Shown here: piece by piece, positions 24,910-34,000 of the stretch
Layout of the letters: every line of letters begins with the position of its first letter
Numbering within the stretch: the stretch's first letter is position 1
NCBI GenBank assembly: GCA_035628505.1
Contig: DASPJR010000154.1
Location: 1 to 56,741 of the forward strand
Direction: 5' to 3'
Origin: DASPJR01 sp035628505
GTDB lineage: Bacteria > Planctomycetota > SZUA-567 > H5-PLA8
DNA length: 56,741 nt
The notes under the pieces: model-generated
Told to the model about the DNA's origin: nothing
The model's input: only the letters and a program-made list of their open reading frames with translations
The model's database searches: none
Translations under genes and position numbers: made by a program

Positions 24910-24935
24910 CGTAACCTTCACGCGCCAGCCGTTAT
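24910..24935 (+). promoter_or_regulatory. Second copy of the candidate ECF promoter
   Basis: CGTAACC (24910-24916), 14 bases, GTTAT (24931-24935): the same words and spacing as at 22690. It lies 61 bases before the small secreted protein gene, so the last three genes of the cassette may have their own sigma-dependent start. Confidence 0.6.
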
Positions 24936-24996
24936 CTGCATTCAGGAAAACGAAAGCCGCTGGTGCGCGGCGCAGGAATTAAGGAGAGACAAAGCC

Positions 24997-25377
24997 ATGC
25001 GAGTTCACGTTCTGACGGCCCTGTTCACTTGTCTGATTCTGTCCGGCACGGCGCGCTCAGCCGAAGAGACAAAGAGCGGCACGCTCGGTGCCAAGCCGAT
25101 CACCGCGGCAGCCGATGTCGTCGCTGTCCTCTATGACGGCGCGGATACGATCAGCCTTTCGGCGACGGGCGACGTGGTTGCCAAACTTGAAGAGCTCGCC
25201 AAAAAGAGCGCGAAGGTGCAACTCACCGGGACGGTGGACGGCAAAACAATGGTCGTCACGAAAATCGTCGAGACCGAGCAGAAGGCTGACGAGAAAGACA
25301 TGAAGCGGGAAAGAAAGGGCAAGAAGAAGGACGGCGAAAAGAAAAGGAAGAAGAAGGCTGAGAAGAACAATAACTGA
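24997..25377 (+). CDS. Small secreted protein with a polybasic tail, 126 aa
   Basis: The signal peptide (MRVHVLTALFTCLILSGTARSA) is followed by a small beta-rich segment (about 48-92) that includes AKVQLTGTVDGKTMVVTKIV. The last 35 residues are almost only Lys, Glu, Arg and Asp (a K/R-rich tail ending in Asn). A strong AAGGAG ribosome site precedes the ATG. The beta segment resembles that of the two small secreted proteins in the second sigma operon (52922-54097). No known family is recognised. A binding role at the cell surface is possible for the basic tail. It lies directly upstream of the DUF1549/DUF1553 gene. Confidence 0.8.
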   Translation: MRVHVLTALFTCLILSGTARSAEETKSGTLGAKPITAAADVVAVLYDGADTISLSATGDVVAKLEELAKKSAKVQLTGTVDGKTMVVTKIVETEQKADEKDMKRERKGKKKDGEKKRKKKAEKNNN

Positions 25378-25412
25378 CGAACGCACGACGACAGGATTGC
25401 GGAGAAAAAGCA

Positions 25413-27287
25413 ATGCCAGTGCTGAAAATCTTCTTTCCCGTTGCTCTCGTTCTTCTCGCCGCGTCCGGCTTCTCGTTCGAAATTGGCCGCCGCGTGGATC
25501 AGAAAGAGCCGCTGAAGTCTTCGGCGGCTCAGGCCGCGGCAACGATCGACGCCATCATTCTCAAAGGCCTGCAGCAGGCGAAGCAGAATCCCAATCCGCC
25601 CTCCACAGATGAACAGTTCCTGCGCCGCGTTTTTCTCGATATCGTCGGCCGCATTCCCACCGGCACCGAAACCGAAGCGTTTCTTGCCGACAAATCCGCC
25701 GACAAGCGTTCGCGGCTGATTGACAATCTTCTCGCGTCGGACGGCTACAACTCGCACCTGTTCAACTACTTTGCCGACATGCTGCGCATCAAGGACAGCG
25801 TCGGCAAGCAGGGCCAGACGTACGTTTACCAGGAGTGGCTCAAAGACCAGATCGCCAAAGACCGCCCCTGGAGCGAGACCGTTTATCAGATGATGACGGC
25901 AAAAGGGCGCCTGGCTGAAAGCGGCCCGGCCGGTTACCTGCTGCGCGATCCGGGCATGCCGCTGGATAATCTCGCGAACACGCTGACCGTTTTCCTCGCC
26001 GCGAACGTGGCCTGCGCGCAATGCCACGATCATCCGTCCGCCTCGTGGACGCAGCGTGACTTCTACGAGATGGCCGCGTTCTTCGGCGGTATCGAGACAC
26101 ACAGTTTCAAAGCGCAGCGCATGATGAATAAAATCATCAAGTCATCCGACGCATTCGATCAGAACGACAAGCGTTTCCTGCGGCAGTTCCTGGAAGTGAA
26201 TGCGGCCGAAGTAAAAGAAGAGCCCGGCAAGAAGCTGAAGTTCCCCGAAGACTACAAATATAAGGATGCCAGACCCGGCGAAGTCGTGAAGCCGCAGCTC
26301 ATACGCTGGTCTTCGGAAGACAAGTTCAATCCCAGCTATGCCATCGACACGAGCAAGCCCGAGAAACTGCGCGAAGAGTTTGCGAAGTGGATGACCAGCG
26401 AACACAACCCGCGCTTCGCAGCCACCATTGCCAACCGGCTGTGGAAGCGCGCGTTCGGCATCGCCGCCAGCGAACCGGTCACCGACCTCGATGACCTCAC
26501 GCGCGTGGCCAACATCGATCTGCTCAACGCGCTCGCTTCCGAGATGAAGCGCGTGAAATTCAGCCTGAAAGAATTTCAGCGCATCATCTTCAACACGCAA
26601 GCCTATCAGCGCCAGGCCAGCGCGACGCCCGATCTGGCCGCTGGCGACTACCGCTTTCCTGGCCCGGTGCTGCGGCGCATGACGGCCGAGCAGGTCTGGG
26701 ATTCGGTGCTCGCGCTTGCCGCCGGCGAGCAGATCGATCACTACAAGCTGCGCCGCGCTGACGACCTGAAAAAGTTCGTCATTCCCGAGCGCGAAATCAC
26801 GCCGAAGGTGGCCGAAGAAGCTGCCATTCGTCTGCGCAAACAAGGCGTGCGTCCGATCCGCGTGAAAGAAAACCTGCAGATGGAAGGCGGAGGCAAGCCG
26901 CCCCCGCAGATCCGCGGATTCACGATTGCGCGCGCGTCTGAACTGGAGCAGCCCACCCGAGAAAGCCACTTCCTGCGAATGTTCGGACAGTCCGACCGCA
27001 CCACCGCCGACGATTCATCTGTCGAAGGCGGCGTGCCGCAGGTGCTGATGCAGATGAACGGCGACGTTCAGGACGTCATCGGCAGCCAGGAATCCCTGGC
27101 GATGCGGCACGCGTCGGCGAAGAAGACGCCCGCCGAGCAGATCGAAGCGCTGTACATCAGCTTCCTCGGCCGCAAGCCCACGCCGGCGCAGCTGTCCACA
27201 CTTCAGAACGCGATGGCCAAGGGCATGACGCTCTCCGAAGTGAGCTGGGTGCTGTTTAACTCGCGTGAATTTCTCTTCGTTCAGTAA
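25413..27287 (+). CDS. DUF1549/DUF1553 secreted protein
   Basis: A 624-residue exported protein. After the signal sequence, DUF1549 covers about 44-250 (DEQFLRRVFLDIVGRIPT, NYFADMLRIKD) and contains the haem-like site C201-A-Q-C204-H205 followed by DHP. DUF1553 covers about 320-600 (MTSEHNPRFAATIANRLWKR, RRMTAEQVWDSVLALA, LYISFLGRKPTPAQL). The usual amino-terminal PSCyt1 cytochrome domain found in many homologues is missing, so this is the short form. DUF1549/1553 and DUF1501 genes are nearly always adjacent in planctomycetes, as here. The biochemical role is unsettled. Confidence 0.93.
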   Translation: MPVLKIFFPVALVLLAASGFSFEIGRRVDQKEPLKSSAAQAAATIDAIILKGLQQAKQNPNPPSTDEQFLRRVFLDIVGRIPTGTETEAFLADKSADKRSRLIDNLLASDGYNSHLFNYFADMLRIKDSVGKQGQTYVYQEWLKDQIAKDRPWSETVYQMMTAKGRLAESGPAGYLLRDPGMPLDNLANTLTVFLAANVACAQCHDHPSASWTQRDFYEMAAFFGGIETHSFKAQRMMNKIIKSSDAFDQNDKRFLRQFLEVNAAEVKEEPGKKLKFPEDYKYKDARPGEVVKPQLIRWSSEDKFNPSYAIDTSKPEKLREEFAKWMTSEHNPRFAATIANRLWKRAFGIAASEPVTDLDDLTRVANIDLLNALASEMKRVKFSLKEFQRIIFNTQAYQRQASATPDLAAGDYRFPGPVLRRMTAEQVWDSVLALAAGEQIDHYKLRRADDLKKFVIPEREITPKVAEEAAIRLRKQGVRPIRVKENLQMEGGGKPPPQIRGFTIARASELEQPTRESHFLRMFGQSDRTTADDSSVEGGVPQVLMQMNGDVQDVIGSQESLAMRHASAKKTPAEQIEALYISFLGRKPTPAQLSTLQNAMAKGMTLSEVSWVLFNSREFLFVQ

Positions 27288-27310
27288 GCAGATTCAGGAG
27301 TTTTCTGATC

Positions 27311-28588
27311 ATGAAACAACGCCTGCAGTCACTCGATACAATCACCCGCCGCAGCTTTGCCGAACGCTGCGCGCTCGCCGCCTTCGGCCTGACGATTCTT
27401 CCGAGCTTTGCTGCCTCGAATGTCCGTGCTGAAGAGGTCGCCAAAGGTCCGGGCTTCGGCAAAGCGAAAAATATCATCTGGCTGCGGCTGCAGGGCGGCT
27501 TAAGCCACATCGACACGTTCGATCCGAAAGAGGGCAAGTCGCAGGGGCCCGCGAAAGCGCTGAGCACCAAGGCGGGTTTTCAGGTCACCGATTACCTTCC
27601 GAAGACCGCCGCAATCGCCGACAAGATCTGCGTGCTCCGCTCGATGACGGCCAAGGTCGGCGTGCACGCCGATGCCGCGTACATCATGCGCACCGGCTAC
27701 GAAAAGCGCGGCACGATCACGCATCCGGCGATGGGCGCGTGGTGCCAGCATTATCTCGGGCAGAGCCACAAAACGCTCCCGTCGTCGGTGTGCATCAACA
27801 TGCCCGCCGGCAGTGGGAACGGTTATTTCCCCGCAACGTACAGCCCCTTGCCAATCCTCGATCCGGATGCTGGCCTGCAGCATTCGCGTTCCAAAGAAGG
27901 CGTCGCGCGCCTGGAAAGCCGCCTGGACATCATGAACGAGCTCGACCGCGATTTCCGCGCGAAGTTTCCCGATCCAAGCGTCGCCGCCTACAACGACTTC
28001 TACGAAAACACACTGCGCCTGATGAAGAGCAGCGATCTCAAAGCTTTCGATGTGTCCGCTGAAAGCGACAAGATGCGCGACTCCTACGGCCGCAACAAAT
28101 TCGGGCAGGGCTGCCTGCTGGCGCGGCGACTGGTCGAAAACGGCGTGCGCTTCATCGAAGTCGAGAGCAAAGGCTGGGACATGCACAAAGGCCTTGAGAA
28201 AGACATGGAAGAAAAGATGCCGCCGTTCGATCAGGCGTTTTCGGCGCTCGTGTCGGATCTGGAATCACGCGGCCTGCTCGCGAGCACGCTCGTTGCCGTG
28301 ACAACCGAATTCGGCCGCAAGCCGAACTTCGATGGCGACGGCCGCGGCCACCATCCGCCGGCGTTCTCGCTGGTGCTCTCCGGCGGCGGCGTGAAAGGCG
28401 GCTACGTGCACGGCGCGACGGACAAGCTCGGCGCCGAACCCAGCGACAAGCCAATGAAGCCCGGCGATTTCCACGCGACGGTCGGCTGGGCCGCCGGCCT
28501 GCCGCTCGAAAAACCCGCCACCGCCCCCAACGGCCGCCCCTTCACCGTCGGCAATAAGGGTAAGCCCGCGCTCGAAATTTTCGCGTGA
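27311..28588 (+). CDS. DUF1501 family secreted protein
   Basis: A 425-residue alkaline-phosphatase-superfamily-like protein. The twin-arginine signal is TRRSFAERCALAAFGLTIL. DUF1501 hallmarks follow: IIWLRLQGGLSHIDTFDPK at the start, the TAKVGVHADAAYIMRTGY region, RRLVENGVRFIEVESKGWDMH, and TTEFGRKPNFDGDGRGHH. The retained metal-type residues (D, H and the EFGR/GRGHH segment) suggest a hydrolase fold, although activity is not shown for the family. It closes the sigma cassette; an AGGAG ribosome site lies 9 bases before the ATG and 23 bases separate it from the previous gene. Confidence 0.93.
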   Translation: MKQRLQSLDTITRRSFAERCALAAFGLTILPSFAASNVRAEEVAKGPGFGKAKNIIWLRLQGGLSHIDTFDPKEGKSQGPAKALSTKAGFQVTDYLPKTAAIADKICVLRSMTAKVGVHADAAYIMRTGYEKRGTITHPAMGAWCQHYLGQSHKTLPSSVCINMPAGSGNGYFPATYSPLPILDPDAGLQHSRSKEGVARLESRLDIMNELDRDFRAKFPDPSVAAYNDFYENTLRLMKSSDLKAFDVSAESDKMRDSYGRNKFGQGCLLARRLVENGVRFIEVESKGWDMHKGLEKDMEEKMPPFDQAFSALVSDLESRGLLASTLVAVTTEFGRKPNFDGDGRGHHPPAFSLVLSGGGVKGGYVHGATDKLGAEPSDKPMKPGDFHATVGWAAGLPLEKPATAPNGRPFTVGNKGKPALEIFA

Positions 28589-29084
28589 GCCGCAGCCGCG
28601 CGCCGTAGCATGGGCGTCCCACTACCTTATGGGTCCGCCATGCCGTTGCAGTTAAACCGTGGCGCAGGCATCCTGCCTGCGCGCCGTTGGGAAAGTCTTC
28701 TCACTGGCGCCGGACGGCCAACGCGGCCGTAGCACCATGTCACGAAGTATTCCACCAACCCGCCTCGGAAATTAGCCGCGGCGCAAGCGAGCGCATGCGA
28801 GCGCAGCCCCCGGATCCGAGCCCACATTTTCGTTTCAGCGCTCTGGAGGGGCGGGGGAGTTTTTTTGCGGCGCCCCGCTGGGGCGCTGATGCGCGGACTC
28901 TGGTCACTAAACCGGTGGCCGCGCGCTACGCGCTTGCCACCGGCTAATATCCCGCGCTCCTCCGGAGCGGGGGACTCGCGCCACGCCGTTCAGCCTAGCG
29001 CCGTGCCCGCCAGTGGGTCAACAGAGAAGCGAGTGACTTACGGGACATGCGCCAAATCTTTCCCGCCGCAGTGCGGCACGCTAA
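28589..29084. repeat. Repeat-rich intergenic region
   Basis: No supportable gene in about 500 bases. It holds several palindromes: GCGCAGGCATCCTGCCTGCGC around 28662, a GCGCCCC/GGGGCGC pair around 28870-28886, the ACCGGTGGC...GCCACCGG inverted pair at 28911-28943, and a GCTCCTCCGGAGC palindrome near 28956. These look like intergenic REP-type units placed one after another. Confidence 0.65.
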
Positions 29085-29783
29085 TTAGTTTCGTACAGCG
29101 GCCCCTGCGTTATAGGTGACGGCCCCAATTCTCCGCCGGCAGATCCATTCGCACGGAACAATCGAGGCTACCAGAATTGAAATGGCAGAAATCAGGTCAT
29201 AGATAATGTTTCTTGGTGGCGTCCATCCCGCATAAAGAGAAGGGTGAGGTGGATCGTAATACCAGTAGTAGGTCTTAGGCCAACCCAGACGACAGAAGTC
29301 GGCGCGCATCGATTCGTCGTACGAACCCATTCCGGGCTTATTAATCGGACGCTTTGATTTTTCTGGATAGCTGTTTACGCATACAAGGAGAATGATTGCG
29401 ACAGCGGCGACAATCATGGATGGAGGTTTAAGTGAGTACCACTTGATGTTTCGTCGTGATACGAATTCCAGAATAATGGCGAAAAATCCCAGCAATCCCA
29501 TCACAATCGCCGCATTCAGGAATGTAAGGCCCACGCTCCAATGGCGTTCGCAGTGAGGAAGAAAGAACCACGTATCATTGAGTCCCTCTGCGTTCCTGAC
29601 TTCATAAACATTTAGATATGGCCAGCCAAAATAATAACTGGTAGCGTGAGAGTTTCCCAAGCCCATTGACCACGTGAAGTTCAATAGCATTAGCACTCCG
29701 GCCACCAACATCAGAATGATCGCCGTGCTCAGGTGAATCTGAAACCAAAGGCGCTGCTTCGGTGTTGAGTCTGGCGGGCTCAT
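29085..29783 (-). CDS. Planctomycete-type four-helix membrane protein
   Basis: A 232-residue membrane protein. It begins with a Pro-rich, charged leader and the segment RLWFQIHLSTAIILMLVAGV, the same signature as in the gene upstream (RRWFQIHLSTAVLMFVVGG). Hydrophobic helices lie at about 18-38, 82-105, 120-136 and 198-220. Between helices 3 and 4 is a Tyr/Trp-rich loop (RLGWPKTYYWYYDPPHPSLY). The WFQIHLSTA motif recurs at the start of many planctomycete membrane proteins; its role is unknown. It overlaps the upstream gene by 4 bases (ATGA) and so is co-translated. Confidence 0.82.
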   Translation of the reverse strand: MSPPDSTPKQRLWFQIHLSTAIILMLVAGVLMLLNFTWSMGLGNSHATSYYFGWPYLNVYEVRNAEGLNDTWFFLPHCERHWSVGLTFLNAAIVMGLLGFFAIILEFVSRRNIKWYSLKPPSMIVAAVAIILLVCVNSYPEKSKRPINKPGMGSYDESMRADFCRLGWPKTYYWYYDPPHPSLYAGWTPPRNIIYDLISAISILVASIVPCEWICRRRIGAVTYNAGAAVRN

Positions 29784-30304
29784 GGCTTGCGGGTCTCGCA
29801 GCGCATTATAACTTCGCAGAGTATTCCGGTAAAAATCGCGAGGAATGCCGCAACGGAACAGTTAAGGGCAATGACCTTCCACCAATCTTCGGGAGAGAGT
29901 TTTTGCAAAACAATAACTTCAATCGCCCGCGACTCCTTAAGCTCGTCAATCAATGCTAATTCAATCGTGTTACTATCGACAAAGCTCCCCGTTAAGTATC
30001 GAGTTTTATAAACAGGGTTTGATGAAAAATCGGACCACTCAATGCGCCAGAGTATCTGCGACGTTCCAAGGTCGCGAATTACGTAGCCGTCGAAAGAAAA
30101 GCGGCCATCAGGTGAAGTAGAACTCTGCTTCACGACGTAATTGTTGGGGTCAGGCCGCCTCGCTACCTGCCATGGACTACTATGATATGTGACGGCAAAC
30201 GCAATAGAGACACATATTCCGCCTACCACAAACATTAGTACAGCCGTGCTCAGATGAATCTGAAACCAGCGGCGGCGCTTGGGCGGGGGCTCTGGCGCGT
30301 CCAT
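29780..30304 (-). CDS. Membrane protein with WFQIHLSTA start, paralogue of the next gene
   Basis: A 174-residue protein with two membrane helices (about 17-37 and 143-165) and an exported middle part. The first 40 residues are clearly homologous to those of the downstream gene, while the rest is not, so the pair shares an amino-terminal module. The middle (FSFDGYVIRDLGTSQILWRI, RYLTGSFVDSNTIELALIDE) looks beta-rich. It is the first gene of a two-gene operon with an ATGA overlap. No known family is recognised. Confidence 0.8.
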   Translation of the reverse strand: MDAPEPPPKRRRWFQIHLSTAVLMFVVGGICVSIAFAVTYHSSPWQVARRPDPNNYVVKQSSTSPDGRFSFDGYVIRDLGTSQILWRIEWSDFSSNPVYKTRYLTGSFVDSNTIELALIDELKESRAIEVIVLQKLSPEDWWKVIALNCSVAAFLAIFTGILCEVIMRCETRKP

Positions 30305-30425
30305 GCTGAAAGCCTAGCGCCGTGCCCGCCATGGGGTCAACAGAGTAGCGAGTGAACGTTCATCACTGATTCTGGGGACACGATACTCAACTTTCCGATA
30401 CGATCCCAACCGTTTGATGACAACT

Positions 30426-30706
30426 CGCGAATTGAAAATTCGCGTTACATGCGGCAACGCCGTCGCTTGCCGCAAGGGGGCAATGTAACAAAGCCCAGGG
30501 TTGGCCCGAACGGGCCTACCCTGGGTTCGTGCGATGCAATGGCATCACAACCACAACGTGGTTGCGTCACGACGTGTGCGGTGCGGGCAGACGCAACCCT
30601 TTCAGGGTTGAACGCGAATACGGCTCTTTGTACCCAGGGTAGCGCCTGCTGGCGCAACCCTGGGCTTTGATACATTTCCCCTTCGGGGAAAGCAGAAGCG
30701 AGCTGG
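30426..30706. repeat. Array of five or more palindromes between 30305 and 31039
   Basis: CGCGAATT-GAA-AATTCGCG (30426-30444), then GCGGCAA/TTGCCGC, then CCCAGGGTTGGCCCG with CGGGCCTACCCTGGG, then CAACCAC/GTGGTTG, CAACCCTTTCAGGGTTG, a second CCCAGGGT/ACCCTGGG pair, and TTTCCCCTTCGGGGAAA at the end. The outer TGTAACAAAG and CTTTGATACA also face each other. The rest of the 735-base gap holds no gene; GCAGGCTGGAAGCCTGTGC at about 30980 is a further palindrome. Confidence 0.8.
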
Positions 30707-31039
30707 AATCAAGGAATCGCGGAGACGTGCACGAAATCGGCTTTTTAATTTCCCGCCTGCAAGTCTCAGCCGCGGCGGAGCTTGTCTCGACGGGAAAAGA
30801 TTTTTAGAAATCTGAGTCGCTAATGACACAGGCAAATCGTCTCAGTATGTATGAGGGGAGAACCGGTGAAGCGGGCTAAACGTGGGCGCACCGTGCAGAA
30901 AAAATTTTGAAAAAAGTCGCGACAAATCGCGAGCGCTAAGCATCTCTTATAGGTGAGGGGCCGCACGAAACAACTGATACTCGCAGGCTGGAAGCCTGTG
31001 CTACGAACGATTGCGGGCGGGACGTCCGCGCTCCATAAA

Positions 31040-34000
31040 CTACAGCGCGCTGAAGATTGTTCCGAGCGACTTCTCGTAGTTCTTCCAGCGCTGCACCGAG
31101 CGCGTGTGAACGGGCTCGCGCACCTGCGTGACGCTCGCTGTGCGCACGGGGCGGTCGGTCTTGTGGAACGATAGGCAGCTCTCTTCCCAGTCCAGGCCGA
31201 TGAACGAAATCATCTTCTTCGCCGTCTCTTCCAGGTTCGAGACCGTCTGCTCGTAGTCCACTTCAAGGAAGCGGCCGCCCAGCACCGAGCGCCAGTGATC
31301 CATCACGCGGCGGTACTGCTGAAAGCGGTGGGCGATGTGCTGCTGGTCGCAGGCCCAGCGGATCTGGCGGAAGTTGGTCATCCAGCACGAGACGGCAATG
31401 TCTTTGAGCTCGCGGCGGCAGTGGATGATCTTCGCGTTCGGGAAAAGCGTCAGGATCAGGCCGATGTGCTGGTAGTTGTCGGGCATCTTGTCAACGATGT
31501 GCGGCTTTGATGCGTTGATCGCGGCGAGCTTCTCCAGATGCTTGCCCGCGACTTCCTGCACGGCTTCGCGTGTCAGATCGTTCATGCAGTCGATTGGCCG
31601 CTTGTCGAGCTTGAGAACACTGGGAATCGACTCCAGCGATTGATTGGTGAAGCGCAATTCTCCAGCGCCGAAAATTTTTGAATGGCTGGCGAGCACCTGT
31701 TCGACCAGCGTCGTTCCTGAGCGCGGCAGACCGAGGACGAACAGCGGTCGAGTGCTGTCTACGCCGAAGTTCTGCGTGCGCGAAAAGAATTCGGGCGTGA
31801 ACGTGGCGATGATCGAATCGATGTGAGCGGCGTGGTCCTGTGGATCGTACGACTTGCCGCGCTTCTCCCATTCCTCCTTGCGGATGGCGTTGGCTTCAGC
31901 CAGATACGCGCCGGCTTTGTCGTAGTCACCTCGGGCATCCAGCGTGTGCGCCAGGCCGAAGAGCAGCGCGGCGCGGCGCGTGCGGGGAAGGGTGGGATCT
32001 TCGGCCAGTTCCAGCATCGCTTTGAATTCGTGATCTGGAATCTTGCCTTTCAGATGAGTGGCCAGCATCGTGTAGCCGCCGGCCAGGCGCGGGTTGATGC
32101 GGATGGACTCGCGGAAACACGCCTGCGCTTCCTCGAGCTTGCCGATTTCCTGGTAGGCGTCGCCCATGCCGCAGTGCGCTGAGGCCATATGCGGGTTGAT
32201 CTGCAGCGCGCGGCGGTAGTGTTCGATCGCCGCCGGAACCTGCATCTTCTCCTTGAGCAGCATGGCGAGCGCGGTGTGGGCTTCGGCGTAAGAAGGATCG
32301 AGCTGCAACGCCAGTTCCAGTTCGCGCTGAGCCTCCTCGTCCTGTTCGTCTTCGCTCAGCAGGCTGGCGTAGTTGGTGTGGACGCGAGCCGAGCGCGGAT
32401 CGAGCTGCAGCGCGCGTTCGTACCAGGATTTCGCCTGGCCCAGCGCGCCTTCCTCCTGAAGCGCCTGGCCGATGTTGTTGCAGGTCAGCGCGATATTTGG
32501 ATTGAGCTGCAGCGCCTGCGCGTATTCGTTCTTGGCTTCTTTAAGCTGTCCTTCTTCGCGCAATACGTTGCCGAGATTATTGTGCGCCGCCGGAAGATTG
32601 GGGCAGAGTTCCACCGCGCGGCGGCAGTGCGTGAGCGCTTCCTTGGATTGATTCAGCTCCAGCAGCACCTGGCCGAGATTGCAATGCGCTTCGCCGTACT
32701 CGGGATTGATTTCAATGGCGCGGCGGAATTCCTGCGCGGCTCCGGCCCGGTCGCCTTTGTGAATCAGTGCAATGCCCAGATTGTTGTGGGCCATCGCCGA
32801 ATTGGGCTGAAGTTTGAGCACCCCTTCAAAGCAGCGGGTTGCTTCCTGATGCTGCCCCGCGTTCTGGAGAACAAGCCCGAGATTGTTGAGTGCGTCCGCA
32901 TACCGCGGATTCAGGCGCAGCGCCTGCTTGTAGCACGCGGCAGCCTGGTCGAAACGGCCCATGAAGCGGAATGCTTCGCCCTGATTGTTGTAAAAGGCAG
33001 GCTCGTTCGGGCGCAGCGCAATGGCCCTGCCGATCAGCCCCGCCGCCTTTTCGGGAGCGCCGCGCTGAATCAGCGACACCCCGAGTAGATGCAGAGCGTC
33101 TACATTGAGCGGATCCTGTTCCAGCACGGCCTGGTACATCTTCGCAGCTTCCTGAAGTTTGCCGCTTTTGTGCAGCTTTAAAGCCTGTTGAATGTCGCTC
33201 ATTTGTGGAGTGCTCCGTTGCTGGCGTTCAAAACGCCGGGGATTTAAAGGCGTGCGGGCCAGCCTGTCAATGAGAGCCGCAAAATGCTCGACCTGGATCT
33301 CGGGCCGGATTTGTGCGTAACGCTCGGCGAATTGCCTGGCCTTCATCACCATAGTTTCAGAATTCAAGACCTGCGCCAGCTTCGGTGTGAACTCAGCGGG
33401 ATTATCGCGGTCGGCGATCAAAGCCATGCCCATGTCTTCGAGTGCTTTGCAGGCCGTGAATTGCTCAAGGAGGATAGGGAAGAGCAGCATCGGCTTTCCC
33501 GCGCAGGCGAAATGAACCAGCGTATTGTGCCCACCGTTGAGAACGACTATGTCGGCGCTGCGACTGACCTGCGAGAGATTAAGGAGGTTTTTCTCGATGC
33601 GCACGGTTTCAGAGCTGAAACCGGCGATGCGCTCGGGTGGAACGCTGTCCAAGATGAGCAGCGTGGGCATGCCGCTTTCGTGCAGCACCCGCATGAACTC
33701 CGGCAGCTTCTCGACGTTCTTCAGGTAGGCGAAAATTTTCTTGCCCGGCTTATCTGGCCAGACAGGTTCCACGCCTGAATACAAAGTAAAGGTGCCCCAG
33801 TAGCGACCGCCTTTGCGCTGCCGGTAATGATCGAGCTCTGGCAACGTCGACAGTACTTCGGCATCGACCTCCGCAAAGAGCTGCCCCAGGCGCTGCAAAG
33901 GCGACTGGCCACTAGCGCGCAGCACGTCGTTAACCGTGGAGAGAAGGCGGTTCTCAAGGGCCAGCAGCTCGGCCTGGTTTGCTTTTTCCCAGTAACGCAG

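Noticed and set aside
26142..26969. A 275-codon minus-strand frame opposite DUF1549/DUF1553
   Set aside because: It is antisense to a well-conserved family domain and has no recognisable motif.
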